Below, one piece after another: positions 17,067 through 25,836 of a DNA stretch of 64,000 nt. Each line of letters starts with the position of its first letter. Positions within the stretch are counted from its first letter, which is position 1. The stretch is from Burkholderia sp. Nafp2/4-1b. GTDB taxonomy: Bacteria > Pseudomonadota > Gammaproteobacteria > Burkholderiales > Burkholderiaceae. The position numbers and the translations under genes are program-made. The stretch lies in NCBI RefSeq assembly GCF_003635165.1, contig NZ_ML058599.1:62001-126000 (forward strand). The letters run 5' to 3'. The notes beneath the pieces are model-generated. The model saw only the letters and a list, made by a program, of their open reading frames with translations. It was not told where the DNA came from and did not search any database.

Positions 17067-18395
17067 ATGATGGATCATCCGTTGCGCGCCGCACTGGCCG
17101 CGGAATTGCATGCCCGGCCGTTCCTGCGGCTCGCCGAAGCCGTGTCGCTCACGCATTACGCGATCTACACCGACGGCCAGCCCGACATCCACGACACGCT
17201 GCTGCACGCGCTGTGCCGCGACACCGGCATTGCCGCGCCGCAAGAAGGCGCGACCCACTACGCGGTGCAGTCGTCGTCCGGCTGGCATCTGAAGTGGGAA
17301 CGCCACACCGAGTTCTCGACCTTCACGTTCGTTGCACCGCGCCGCGACACCGGTTATTTCGACGACCTTGCGATCGAAGGGATCCCGGCCGCATGGTTCG
17401 CGCGGCTTGCGGGCATCCGCTTCGTCGCGGTGCGCATGGAGTTGCTGTCGGGCGATGCCGCGCGGCTCGTGTGCGGCGACTTGCGCCGCTGGATCGACGG
17501 GCCCGCGCTCGTCGGCAGCAACGTGCTCGGCGGCGGCAAGGTGTTCTGCGACTGGCATGTGCGCGACGACGGCTTCATGCGCTTTCTGGTCGTCGACGAG
17601 GATTTCCGTGAGGAGCAGGGCGGCCGCCTGCTGCAGCGTCTGTATGAAATCGAGACGTACCGGATGATGGCGTTGCTCGCGTTGCCGGTCGCGCGCCGGA
17701 TGAGCCGCGAACTCGACGAGATCCACGCGGCGTTGCATGCGTTGATGCAGCGCATGGACGCGAGCGGCGCCGACGGCGACGACACAGCGCTGCTCGTGAA
17801 GCTCACGCATCTCGCGGTGCGGGTCGAAGCGCTGTCGGGGTCCGGCGGCCGTTTCAGCGCGTCGCGTGCGTACGAAAAGCTGGTGCTCGCGCGCATCCAG
17901 GAACTGCGCGAGGAGCGTATCGAAGGGATGCCGACGATCGCGGAATTCATGGAGCGCCGCTTCGCGCCGGCGATGGAAACCTGCCGCAGCGTATGGGCGC
18001 GCCACGAGCAGATCGCCGCGCGGATCGCGCGGGCGGTCGACTTGCTGCGCACGCGCGTGAATCTCGCGCAGGAAAAGGATGTGACGCGCTTGCTGGCCGG
18101 CATGGAGCGCACCGCGCGCAACCAGCTTCATCTGCAGCACGCGGTCGAGGGGCTGTCGGTGGCAGCCATTTCGTACTACGTGCTGTCGCTCGCCACAGCG
18201 GCGTTCAAGGCGCTGCACGTGATGAATCTGCCGGTCGATCCCGAACTGGCGGAAGGCCTGCTGATCGCGCCGGTCGTGTTCGCGGTGATTCACATCACGC
18301 GACGCACGCGCGCGCAGCTCGCCAGGTCGGAGGCCGCGCATGACGGCGCACCCGTGCCGAACGTGCAGGCTGCCGCATTGAAGCAGGCCGGTTAG
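17067..18395 (+). CDS. DUF3422 family membrane protein
   Basis: 442 residues, full length for DUF3422. The N-terminal part has the family opening HPLRAALAAELHARPF and a central STFTFVAPRRDTGYFD. A long helical middle (VRMELLSGDAARLVCGDLRR, then FMERRFAPAMETCRSVWARH) may form coiled coils. Two hydrophobic helices at the C-terminal end (AISYYVLSLATAAFKAL and LLIAPVVFAVIHI) suggest inner-membrane anchoring with the bulk in the cytoplasm. No biochemical function is established for the family. A divergent LysR regulator lies upstream, and a 66-residue ORF with a good ribosome-binding site follows 30 bases after the stop, probably in the same transcript. Confidence 0.9.
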   Translation: MMDHPLRAALAAELHARPFLRLAEAVSLTHYAIYTDGQPDIHDTLLHALCRDTGIAAPQEGATHYAVQSSSGWHLKWERHTEFSTFTFVAPRRDTGYFDDLAIEGIPAAWFARLAGIRFVAVRMELLSGDAARLVCGDLRRWIDGPALVGSNVLGGGKVFCDWHVRDDGFMRFLVVDEDFREEQGGRLLQRLYEIETYRMMALLALPVARRMSRELDEIHAALHALMQRMDASGADGDDTALLVKLTHLAVRVEALSGSGGRFSASRAYEKLVLARIQELREERIEGMPTIAEFMERRFAPAMETCRSVWARHEQIAARIARAVDLLRTRVNLAQEKDVTRLLAGMERTARNQLHLQHAVEGLSVAAISYYVLSLATAAFKALHVMNLPVDPELAEGLLIAPVVFAVIHITRRTRAQLARSEAAHDGAPVPNVQAAALKQAG

Positions 18396-18425
18396 AACAT
18401 CGACGACATATCAAAAGGAGTGGAG

Positions 18426-18626
18426 ATGACTGTTATGCAAACGCAATCTGAGTTTTTCACTGACCTCGATGCATTCGACGAGCCGGCCTGGGACCAATGC
18501 GGCGCGCCGAAAGAGGTGTACATGACGTCGTATCAGGCCGCGCTGCAGGAGCCGATGACGTCGCTTTTCGGCAGCACGATCGATCGGCCGGAGGTCGCGG
18601 CCGTGGCGATTCTCGGGTACAACTGA
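18426..18626 (+). CDS. small hypothetical acidic protein, 66 residues
   Basis: ATG at 18426 with AAAAGGAG at 18412-18419, close behind the DUF3422 stop, so likely co-translated with it. The product is acidic at its N-terminal half (EFFTDLDAFDEPAWDQ), has one cysteine (QCGAPKEVYM), and ends in a small apolar tail (VAAVAILGYN). No membrane segment, signal peptide or known domain. The good site and operon position support a real gene; the function is unknown. A GTG at 18420 overlaps the ribosome-binding site and is rejected as the start. Confidence 0.65.
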   Translation: MTVMQTQSEFFTDLDAFDEPAWDQCGAPKEVYMTSYQAALQEPMTSLFGSTIDRPEVAAVAILGYN

Positions 18627-18783
18627 CGCGCTATATCGTGCGAAACCCGTTGCGGATGCAGCACGTCCGGCGGCCCATTCACGCACGCCTTCCATTCATG
18701 ACCGCGCATCCCGCCGTTTCCCTTCATGAACGACGTTGCCTGACGAGCCTTCCGACACCGTCCCCCCGATCAGGAGGCATACC

Positions 18784-19572
18784 GTGACGATTCCACTCGA
18801 TCAATATGCGAACCAGTACGTGCGATTCGAAGACGAACGCACGCGGCCCGTGCGCGACCTGCTGGCCGCGGTGCCGGACACGCGCATCAGTACCGCGATC
18901 GATATCGGCTGCGGGCCCGGCAACTCGACCGAGGCGCTGATCGCGCGCGCACCCGACGCGACGGTCCGCGGAATCGATGCGTCGGCGGACATGATCGCCG
19001 CCGCGCGCAAGCGCCTGCCGTCGCTGCGTTTCGATGTCGCGGATGTGTCCACCTGGGATGATCCGGGCGGCTATGACCTGATCCTGTCGAACGCGGTGCT
19101 GCAATGGGTGCCCGCGCACGCCACGCTGTTTCCGTCGCTCGCCGGCCGGTTGGCGCCGGGCGGCCATCTGGCGGTGCAGATGCCCGACAACCTCGACGAG
19201 CCCGCGCACCGGCTGATGCGCGAAGTCGCGGCGGCCGGCCCCTGGGCGGACAAGCTGAAGAACGCGGCGCGCACCGAGCGATTCGACGCGCGGTACTACT
19301 ACACGCTGCTGTCGCCGCTGTGCGCGCGGGTCGATGTATGGCGCACGACTTACTACCATCCGCTGAGCGGCGGCGCCGATGCGGTCGTCGAATGGTTCAA
19401 GGGCAGCGCACTGCGGCCGTTCCTCGCGGCGCTGGACGACGACAGCGAGCGCGATGCATTCATCGCGCGCTATCGCGATGCACTGGCCGGCCCGAGCGGC
19501 TATCCGGTGTTCGACGACGGCACCGTGCTGCTGCCGTTCCCGCGCCTGTTCATCGTCGCGACCCGAAAGTAA
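18784..19572 (+). CDS. tam: trans-aconitate 2-methyltransferase
   Basis: Transfers a methyl group from SAM to trans-aconitate, the spontaneous isomer of cis-aconitate that inhibits aconitase. About 262 residues, matching E. coli Tam. The SAM motif DIGCGPGNSTEALIARAPDA is at about residues 36-55, then VRGIDASADMI, YDLILSNAVLQWVP and GGHLAVQMPDN, all in the order seen in Tam. The GTG at 18784 is chosen because AGGAGG lies seven bases upstream at 18772-18777; an ATG at 18736 gives an unconserved extension and no site. It stands between the small ORF and a convergent acetyltransferase. Confidence in the specific family is good. Confidence 0.9.
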   Translation: MTIPLDQYANQYVRFEDERTRPVRDLLAAVPDTRISTAIDIGCGPGNSTEALIARAPDATVRGIDASADMIAAARKRLPSLRFDVADVSTWDDPGGYDLILSNAVLQWVPAHATLFPSLAGRLAPGGHLAVQMPDNLDEPAHRLMREVAAAGPWADKLKNAARTERFDARYYYTLLSPLCARVDVWRTTYYHPLSGGADAVVEWFKGSALRPFLAALDDDSERDAFIARYRDALAGPSGYPVFDDGTVLLPFPRLFIVATRK

Positions 19573-19599
19573 TGGAAAAGTAAGGCAGGCGTTCGCGCG

Positions 19600-20190
19600 T
19601 CAGGACAGCGGCCGCATCGATTCCGGATCGACGGTCCGGCTCTTCGCGGTTTGCCCGTCGCGCAGATCCTTGTACCAGAACAGCGCAACTTCCCCGTCGT
19701 TCGCGCCGTCGGCGTACAGGAAGCGGTCGTGGCCGCCCACGACGAAGCCGGCGCGTGCGTACGTGCAGCAGGCCGCGACATTGTTCGCCTGCGTTTCGAG
19801 CCGCATGAAGCCGAAGCCGCGGCTGCGCGCCCATGCTTCCGCGGCCGCCAGCAGGAACTGGCCGATCCCTTGCCGCCGGCAGGTGCGCTCGACCGCGAGT
19901 TCCGCGATCTCGGCCATCCCGTTCCAGCTTTCGGTGATCGCGACGAACCCCGCGAGGCGCCCGCTCGCAGTCGCGCGGAACAGCGCGGTGCCGCCGCACG
20001 CCTCGCGCGCCCAGCCGGCCGGGTCGAAGCCGTAGTCCTTGCGCCGCACGGGCAGTGCGCGCAAATCGAGCAGATCCTGGTACGGCGCATTCAGCTCCCA
20101 CGCGATCTCGAACGAGAAGTCGCATCCGTTCAGTTCGTCGGCGGGCAGATCGACCGCCTGTTCGATGCTGATGTGCTCGGCTCGGTCCAT
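19600..20190 (-). CDS. GNAT acetyltransferase, streptothricin acetyltransferase-like
   Basis: 196 residues. The GNAT acetyl-CoA loop is RRQGIGQFLLAAAEAWARSR at about residues 105-125. It is followed by FMRLETQANNVAACCTYARA and GFVVGGHDRFLY, which line up closely with the core of the Sat/Nat streptothricin acetyltransferases (their RLETQTNNVPA segment). Those cytoplasmic enzymes acetylate the beta-lysine amino group of streptothricin. Related proteins can have other substrates, so resistance is a hypothesis. The gene is convergent with tam and stands alone, with no sign of a mobile element. Confidence 0.8.
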   Translation of the reverse strand: MDRAEHISIEQAVDLPADELNGCDFSFEIAWELNAPYQDLLDLRALPVRRKDYGFDPAGWAREACGGTALFRATASGRLAGFVAITESWNGMAEIAELAVERTCRRQGIGQFLLAAAEAWARSRGFGFMRLETQANNVAACCTYARAGFVVGGHDRFLYADGANDGEVALFWYKDLRDGQTAKSRTVDPESMRPLS

Positions 20191-20455
20191 GTGTCGGTGT
20201 CCTTCGTGTTTCGAGTTGCCGCGCTCTCACAATGCTTCCCCGTTGCGGCGGTTCAACGGCTGATTATGCGGGATATCGGCGCGAACGCTGAAGCGCATCG
20301 ATTGCCGAGTGTCATCGTCGCCAACAGGAACGCGCTGGCATCCCTCCGTCGCGCGCTACATCCGAGCGTTCCAGCACCTATCATGTATGAAGCTTGTCTC
20401 GCGCCGGCATGGCCCGGCGTGTGCCGAAACGAATGCGCGAACGAAGGGGGCCGTC

Positions 20456-21268
20456 ATGACCGATCGCGACATGGTGTTTGCAGGCTCGATCCCGGCGTTC
20501 TACGACACGCTGATGGTCCCGCTGATCTTCGACGCCTATGCGGCAGACCTGGCCGCGCTCGTCGCCGGATTCTCGCCCCGCACGGTGCTCGAAACGGCCG
20601 CCGGCAGCGGCGCGGTCACGCGGGCGCTTGCGCCGCGGCTCGGCGCCGATGCGCGCTATGTGGTGACCGACCTCAACCAGCCGATGCTCGATTACGCCCT
20701 CACCCGGCAGGGGCCCGACGGCCGTATCGAATGGCGGCAGGCCGACGCGCTCGCGCTGCCGTTCGACGACGGGTCGTTCGACGTCGTCTGCTGTCAGTTC
20801 GGCGCGATGTTCTTTCCCGACCGGGTTGCCGGCTACGCCGAGGCGCGGCGCGTGCTGGCGCCGCACGGGCACTTCGTCTTCAGCGTCTGGGACCGCATCG
20901 AGGAAAACGCGTTTGCCGACGCAATCACCAGTGCGATCGCCGAGCTGTTTCCGCACGACCCGCCGCGATTCCTCGCCCGAACGCCGCACGGCTATCACGA
21001 TGTCGCGCTGATCCGCGACGAGCTGCATCGCGCGGGTTTTATCGACGTCGACATCGCGACGCGCGAGAAGACGAGTCATGCGGCCTCGGCACGCGACGTG
21101 GCCGTCGCTTATTGTCGAGGCACGCCGCTGTACGACGAAATCGTCTCGCGCGATGCCGGCCTGATTCAAAGCGCGATGGATCGCGCGACGGACGCCATTG
21201 CAGCGCGCCACGGCGACGGGCCGGTGGCCGGCAAGATCCAGGCGCACGTGATCGTGGCTGCGGGATAG
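20456..21268 (+). CDS. class I SAM-dependent methyltransferase (UbiE/Methyltransf_11 type)
   Basis: 270 residues. SAM motif I is VLETAAGSGAVTRALAPRLG at about residues 43-62, followed by VVTDLNQPML, a QADALALPF post-II segment, FDVVCCQFGAMFF and a REARRVLAPHGHFVFSVWDR-like motif. All belong to the UbiE/Coq5-type methyltransferase fold acting on small molecules. The ATG at 20456 follows a GAAGGGGG stretch; longer in-frame starts upstream have no site. The next gene, a SnoaL-like protein, begins about 147 bases later. Substrate unknown. Confidence 0.9.
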   Translation: MTDRDMVFAGSIPAFYDTLMVPLIFDAYAADLAALVAGFSPRTVLETAAGSGAVTRALAPRLGADARYVVTDLNQPMLDYALTRQGPDGRIEWRQADALALPFDDGSFDVVCCQFGAMFFPDRVAGYAEARRVLAPHGHFVFSVWDRIEENAFADAITSAIAELFPHDPPRFLARTPHGYHDVALIRDELHRAGFIDVDIATREKTSHAASARDVAVAYCRGTPLYDEIVSRDAGLIQSAMDRATDAIAARHGDGPVAGKIQAHVIVAAG

Positions 21269-21415
21269 CGCTGCGTCGATTGCTCACATCAAATCCGCTC
21301 GGCCGGCTTGCTCGCGAATCTCCGGTGCGATGCGCGGCGGTTCGCCTATGCTGAATTGTCAGCGGCCCGGACTCCGCGCCGCGATACGGCGAACCGGCGA
21401 TGACGGGAGGGCGCG

Positions 21416-21820
21416 ATGAGCGAGCAAGCCAACGTGCAACTGGTGCAGCAGGCGTATGCGGCGTTCGGCAGGGCCGATATCGACGGCATCCTGCAGACGC
21501 TGTCCGACAGCATCGACTGGTTCATCCCGGGGCCGGCCGACATCGTTCCATTCGTCGGCCGACGACACGGGCCGCAGGCGGTCGCGGCGTTCTTCGCGGC
21601 GCTCGCCTCGACGCAGACCGCCGAACGGTTCGAGCCGCTCGAGTTCATCGCCAGCGGCAACCGCGTCGTGGTGCTCGGCACGCAGCGCTGGCGCGTCCAT
21701 TCGACCGGGCGTACGTACGAGGACGATTGGGTGCATCTGTTCACGATCGACGGCGGAAAGATCGCGGCGTTCGTCGAGTATCACGATACCGAGGCCGAAG
21801 CGACTGCTCATCGACGGTGA
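21416..21820 (+). CDS. SnoaL/NTF2-like protein
   Basis: 134 residues with the NTF2-like pattern: an N-terminal helix (NVQLVQQAYAAFGRADIDGI), the LSDSIDWFIPGP strand, an FFAALAS helix, and strands ending WVHLFTIDGGKIAAFVEYHD. Proteins of this fold act as small isomerases, hydrolases or binding proteins. No catalytic residue set identifies which. A GGAGGG site lies upstream of the ATG. It may form a unit with the preceding methyltransferase. Confidence 0.88.
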   Translation: MSEQANVQLVQQAYAAFGRADIDGILQTLSDSIDWFIPGPADIVPFVGRRHGPQAVAAFFAALASTQTAERFEPLEFIASGNRVVVLGTQRWRVHSTGRTYEDDWVHLFTIDGGKIAAFVEYHDTEAEATAHRR

Positions 21821-21840
21821 CGGTGTCGCGCGAAGCGATG

Positions 21841-22063
21841 TCACTTGAAGCCCGGATTCCTCGGAAGATAGCGCGTCCAGTCGCCGCTGTCGTGCGCGGA
21901 CATCGTCACCATCGGAAGCATGAATCGCATCCCGTGGCTGGCCGCGATCGATAGCGCATCGCTGGCTTCGGACCTGCGGTGCGTCGCCGGCGAGCGCCAG
22001 CGTGAGCGCCGTGCGGAATGCAACCCGGTTCTCCCGTGCGTCGCACCATTCCGCAACGGCCAC
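21841..22063 (-). pseudogene. small frameshifted ORF in the gap behind the aldehyde dehydrogenase gene
   Basis: Two reverse-strand frames carry coherent, non-random peptide: first AVAEWCDARENRVAFRTAL and TLALAGDAPQV, then, after a one-base frame change near 21968-21980, ASDALSIAASHGMRF and MLPMVTMSAHDSGDWTRYLP with a stop at 21841. Joined, they would make a protein of about 70 residues. I do not recognise the family. The start would be a GTG at 22063 with no clear site. It fills most of the 306-base gap between two convergent genes. Confidence that the two pieces belong together is moderate. Confidence 0.4.
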
Positions 22064-22127
22064 CCTAAAGAAAGCGCTGCCGACGCACCGTGCACCGCGC
22101 CACCAGCGCCTTGCACGGCTGCCCCGA

Positions 22128-23609
22128 TCAATCGATCGCGCGCATCGCGTGGCGCAATTCCTGATAGCTGCGCAGCCCCGTCACGCCGAGTTCGCGGCCG
22201 ATCCCGCTCAACCCGAAGCCGCCCCAGCACACATGCGGATAGATGAGTTGCGGCGCGTTGATCCACACAAGCCCGGCGCGCACGCGCGCCTGGAACTGCT
22301 TCGCGGCTTCTCCGTCGCGCGTGACGACGGTCGCGACGAGCCCGTAGCGCGTGTCGTTCGCGAGCGCGATTGCCTCGTCGTCGGTGCGGAACGATTTGAC
22401 GCACGCGACCGGGCCGAACACCTCGTCGGTCCACAGCAGGTTGTCGGCGGCCGGTTCCGCGACCACGACGGGCGCCATGAAGAAGCCGTTGCCGCCCGCG
22501 TCGGCGACGCGGCCGGTGAACGCGACACGCGCACCCGCCGCGATGCCTTGTTCGAGCATCGCCTCGACGCGCGTGCGCTGCGCGGCCGAGATCAGCGGCC
22601 CCATCGCGACCTGGCAGGTGCCCGGCGGCGCGACGACGAGCGCGCGCACGGCCGTTTCGAACGCGGCCATGAAGCTGCGGTAGAGACTGTCGTGCACGAG
22701 GATGCGAGCGGTGGCCGAGCACATCTGGCCCGCGTTCGTGAAGGCGCCGGCGACGGCGAGCGACACCGCGACGTCGAGATCGGCGTCGTCGCGCACGATC
22801 AGCGACGACTTGCCGCCGAGTTCGAGCGTCACGCGCTTCATGTCCTCGGCGGCGGCCTGCATGACCTTGCGGCCGGCCGCCGTGCTGCCGGTAAACGAGA
22901 TCTTGTCGATCAGCGGATGGGCAGTGAGCGCCGCGCCGACTTCGACGCCGCCGTTCACGACGTTGACGACGCCGGCCGGCACGCCGGCTTCGGCGATCAG
23001 GTCGAGCAGCGCGTGTTCGGTCGGCGACGTCAGTTCGGACGGCTTCAGCACGACCGTGCAGCCGGCCGCGAGCGCGGGCGCGAGCTTCCACGCGGTCGTG
23101 ACCATCGGGAAGTTCCACGGCATGATCAGCGCGGCCACGCCGACCGCATCGTAAAAGCGCTCGGCCGCGACGGCGTCGCTCGGCAGCGCGACCGGCTCGG
23201 CCGCGAACAGTGCCGGGTCGTTGCATAGTTGCGCGTAGTACGCGAAGGTCGCGACGACGTCGCCGACGTCGGCATCGGCCTCGAACGGCGGCTTGCCGCT
23301 CACCTGCATCTGCAGCGCCGCCAGGCGCTCGCGGTTGGCCTCGACGCGCTCGGCGATCGTCGCGAGCAGGCGGCCGCGTTCGGTGGGCTGCGTGTCGCGC
23401 CAGCCGGCGAACGCGTCGCGCGCGGCGCGGACGGCGGCGTCGACGTGCGCGGTCGTCGCGAATTCCTGCCAGCCGATCGTCTCGCCGGTCGATGCGTTGA
23501 AGATCGGCGCGCCGGCTGCGTCGGAATGCGTGCGTACGGGCTCACCGGCGATGCGGGCGGCGGGCAGCACGAGCATTGCGGCGGAAGGGGAAAGCTCAGC
23601 GGTGGACAT
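22128..23609 (-). CDS. NAD(P)-dependent aldehyde dehydrogenase
   Basis: 493 residues, standard for the superfamily. Motifs in order: PWNFPMVTTAWKLAPALAAG, VLKPSELTSPTEHALLD, FTGSTAAGRKVMQ, the general-base glutamate in TLELGGKSS at about residue 266, and the catalytic cysteine in NAGQMCSATARI. The C-terminal end has TDEVFGPVACVKSF and GGFGLSGIGRELG. It oxidises an aldehyde to the acid in the cytoplasm. It starts 30 bases behind the ureohydrolase gene and has an AGGAAAA site, so the pair is an operon. With the upstream FAD amine oxidase, a plausible substrate is guanidinobutyraldehyde or an aminoaldehyde from polyamine breakdown. The substrate is inferred from context only. Confidence 0.95.
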   Translation of the reverse strand: MSTAELSPSAAMLVLPAARIAGEPVRTHSDAAGAPIFNASTGETIGWQEFATTAHVDAAVRAARDAFAGWRDTQPTERGRLLATIAERVEANRERLAALQMQVSGKPPFEADADVGDVVATFAYYAQLCNDPALFAAEPVALPSDAVAAERFYDAVGVAALIMPWNFPMVTTAWKLAPALAAGCTVVLKPSELTSPTEHALLDLIAEAGVPAGVVNVVNGGVEVGAALTAHPLIDKISFTGSTAAGRKVMQAAAEDMKRVTLELGGKSSLIVRDDADLDVAVSLAVAGAFTNAGQMCSATARILVHDSLYRSFMAAFETAVRALVVAPPGTCQVAMGPLISAAQRTRVEAMLEQGIAAGARVAFTGRVADAGGNGFFMAPVVVAEPAADNLLWTDEVFGPVACVKSFRTDDEAIALANDTRYGLVATVVTRDGEAAKQFQARVRAGLVWINAPQLIYPHVCWGGFGLSGIGRELGVTGLRSYQELRHAMRAID

Positions 23610-23639
23610 GACGGTTTTCCTGTCGGTCGGGTGGGCGGA

Positions 23640-24590
23640 TCAGCGGTACGCGACGCCCGGCATCACGCAGAGCATCTCGAACGCGAGGTTCGCGCCGACG
23701 AGCGCGGTGGTGCCGGTCGGATCGTACGGCGGCGACACTTCGACGAGATCCGCGCCGACGATGTTCAGCCCCTTCATCCCGCGAATGATCTCGAGGCCCT
23801 GATGCACCGACAGCCCGCCGATTTCCGGCGTGCCGGTGCCGGGTGCGTACGACGGATCGAGGCCGTCGATGTCGAAGCTCAGATACACCGGCGTGTCGCC
23901 GATGCGCTCGCGCACCTGCGCCATCAGCGGCGCGAGCGACTTGTTCCAGCATTCTTCCGCCTGCACGACGGTGAAGCCCTGCTGACGGCACCAGTCGAAA
24001 TCGTCCGCGTGGTAGCCGGTACCGCGCAGGCCGATCTGCGTGACCTTGTCGCATTGCAGCAGGCCGTCTTCCACCGCGCGGCGGAACGGCGTGCCGTGCG
24101 CGATCTTCTCGCCGAACATCGTATCGTTGACGTCGGCGTGCGCATCGACGTGCACCACGGCGACCCGGCCGTACTTCCTGTGCAGCGCGCGCAGGATCGG
24201 CCACGCGATCGTGTGGTCGCCGCCGAGCGTGATCGGGCGGCAGCCGTTCGCGACGATCTCGTCGTACGCCTCTTCGATGCGGCGCACCGAATCCTTCAGG
24301 TCGTAAGGGTTGGTCGCGACGTCGCCGATGTCGGCGACCTGCAGCGAATCGAACGGCGCGGCGCGCGTGGCCATGTTGTACGGGCGCAGCAGCACGGATT
24401 CGGTGCGGATCTGGCGCGGGCCGAAGCGCGAACCCGAGCGGTTCGACGTGCCGAGGTCGAGCGGCACGCCGACGAAGCACACGTCGAGGCCGTCGGTCGT
24501 GCTCGCCTGCGGCAGGCGCATCATCGTGGCGATGCCGCCAAAGCGCGGCATCTCGTTGCCGCCCATCGGTTGATTCAGTTCGTGGTGCAT
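23640..24590 (-). CDS. ureohydrolase: agmatinase/guanidinobutyrase family
   Basis: A manganese enzyme that removes urea from a guanidino compound. 316 residues. Metal ligands are visible in GGDHT, in VHVDAHADVND and in SFDIDGLDP, the complete ureohydrolase set. The opening PLGGNEMPRFGGIATMMRL-type sequence and RPYNMATRAAPFDSL resemble Pseudomonas guanidinobutyrase and guanidinopropionase more than arginase. A GAGGAGA site precedes the ATG at 24590. It heads a two-gene unit with the aldehyde dehydrogenase and lies downstream of a LuxR-type gene on the same strand. Guanidinobutyrate or agmatine is likely; I cannot decide between them. Confidence 0.93.
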   Translation of the reverse strand: MHHELNQPMGGNEMPRFGGIATMMRLPQASTTDGLDVCFVGVPLDLGTSNRSGSRFGPRQIRTESVLLRPYNMATRAAPFDSLQVADIGDVATNPYDLKDSVRRIEEAYDEIVANGCRPITLGGDHTIAWPILRALHRKYGRVAVVHVDAHADVNDTMFGEKIAHGTPFRRAVEDGLLQCDKVTQIGLRGTGYHADDFDWCRQQGFTVVQAEECWNKSLAPLMAQVRERIGDTPVYLSFDIDGLDPSYAPGTGTPEIGGLSVHQGLEIIRGMKGLNIVGADLVEVSPPYDPTGTTALVGANLAFEMLCVMPGVAYR

Positions 24591-24750
24591 GGGGCCGTCT
24601 CCTCTTTCCGGTGAAAAGCGATCGGCCGATGGTAGAGGAGAACGCGGGTGAGAAGATTTTGAAGTCGCAACGTTTACATCGACGGGTCTCGATGCGAGCG
24701 GTGTCGCGGCATCGATGCGACGCGACCGTCGGCGACGTGGCTGTCAGCGT

Positions 24751-25638
24751 TCAGCCGACGATTGCAGGCGGGGTGGCGTCGTCGTCATGCGTGCCGGCGG
24801 ATGGAAACGCCGGCGTGGCCGCGCCCCATGCGGCGAGCTCGCGCTTCGTGCGCACGCCGAGCTTCTGGAACGCGCGCTTCACGTACGACTCCGCCGTCGC
24901 GACGCGCACGCCGAGGATGTCGGCGGTTTCCGGCACGGTCTTGCCGGAGATCAGGTGCTTGCAGGTTTCGTATTCGCGCTTCGACAGCTTCACGCCGTCG
25001 GCCGCGATCCGCGCATCGAACTGCGCGAGCGGATGCACTTCGGGCGTCGGATGCGCGACGCGCCGCGCGGCAGTGGTCGATGCGTGCAGTTCGAGCAAGG
25101 GGAACAGCACGTCGCTGATGCTGCGAAAGCGGTTCATCTCGGCGAGCGTGAACGGCGGGCGATCGCGGCCGCGTTCCAGCGCGATCGAATGCTGCGCGTA
25201 GCGGGTGCCGCGCGCGAGCACGCATTCGTGGCCGATATGCACGTCGTCGAATATCCGCTGGCGGAATTCGCCGGGCGGAATCGCCGCGATGTCGCGCACG
25301 ACGAGCATCGTGCCGGTCTTGCCGCGCAACCCGGCAAACAGCGGGTCGCTGTCGAGAAAGCGCTCGTAATAGAGCGTCATCACGTCGGAGATTTCGGTGG
25401 CCTCGGTGCCGATGCCGCTGCTGCCGATCCATTCGCAGCGATAGCCCGTGGGCATCGAGCCATCGACGCGCGAGCGTTCGACGTGCGCGACGTCGAGCGG
25501 TACGACCTCGTTCAGCAGTTGCGTGAGGCGCGGCACGAAGTGCGGCGTGCCGACCGTTTCGATCAGCTCGCCCAGCGCCTTGAACGACACGTTGAAACGG
25601 TCGGTGTCGCGGTGGAAGGGGTTCACGTTGAGCAGCAT
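24751..25638 (-). CDS. LuxR-family (GerE-type) transcriptional regulator
   Basis: 295 residues. The C-terminal GerE helix-turn-helix runs from about residue 222 to 285 (KLSKREYETCKHLISGKTVP, then VATAESYVKRAFQKLGVRTK). The N-terminal half does not show the conserved tryptophan/tyrosine/aspartate pattern of acyl-homoserine-lactone receptors, so it is not a quorum-sensing receptor on this evidence. The start at 25638 begins MLLNVNPFHRD. It is divergent to the cupin and FAD oxidase genes and on the same strand as the ureohydrolase unit, so it probably controls both arms of the cluster. The effector may be a polyamine or guanidino compound, by inference. Confidence 0.9.
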   Translation of the reverse strand: MLLNVNPFHRDTDRFNVSFKALGELIETVGTPHFVPRLTQLLNEVVPLDVAHVERSRVDGSMPTGYRCEWIGSSGIGTEATEISDVMTLYYERFLDSDPLFAGLRGKTGTMLVVRDIAAIPPGEFRQRIFDDVHIGHECVLARGTRYAQHSIALERGRDRPPFTLAEMNRFRSISDVLFPLLELHASTTAARRVAHPTPEVHPLAQFDARIAADGVKLSKREYETCKHLISGKTVPETADILGVRVATAESYVKRAFQKLGVRTKRELAAWGAATPAFPSAGTHDDDATPPAIVG

Positions 25639-25796
25639 GCGGTTCCCCGGGTGAAAAGCGGGCGCGATTGTAGCGTTCAACGCCGAAAAGGTCATTAAGG
25701 GAAATACCGTACGGAGTCCTGGGGCCGCGCGTACACCCGGAAAACGCGGCTTGTCCCCCCCGAAGGGGGGCATACCGGGGCAGTGTAAATGAGTAA

Positions 25797-25830
25797 CTTT
25801 GTCTCTGCTTTTTTCAATCGAGAGACAAAG
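25797..25830 (+). promoter_or_regulatory. perfect inverted repeat over the cupin gene ribosome-binding region
   Basis: CTTTGTCTCT at 25797-25806 and AGAGACAAAG at 25821-25830 are exact inverted copies with a 14-base, T-rich loop. The right arm contains the purine-rich sequence that would serve as ribosome-binding site for the ATG at 25837. As RNA the hairpin would hide that site. As DNA it could be the LuxR operator, because GerE dimers bind such palindromes. A second short hairpin of C7-GAA-G6 lies at 25755-25770. Confidence 0.55.
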
Positions 25831-25836
25831 ATTCAG

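Noticed and set aside
24751..25638. LuxR-type protein as an acyl-homoserine-lactone receptor
   Set aside because: The N-terminal half lacks the conserved ligand-pocket pattern, and no synthase gene is nearby.
25755..25770. C7-GAA-G6 hairpin as a terminator
   Set aside because: It lies between divergent starts and has no T-run. It may only be part of the promoter region.
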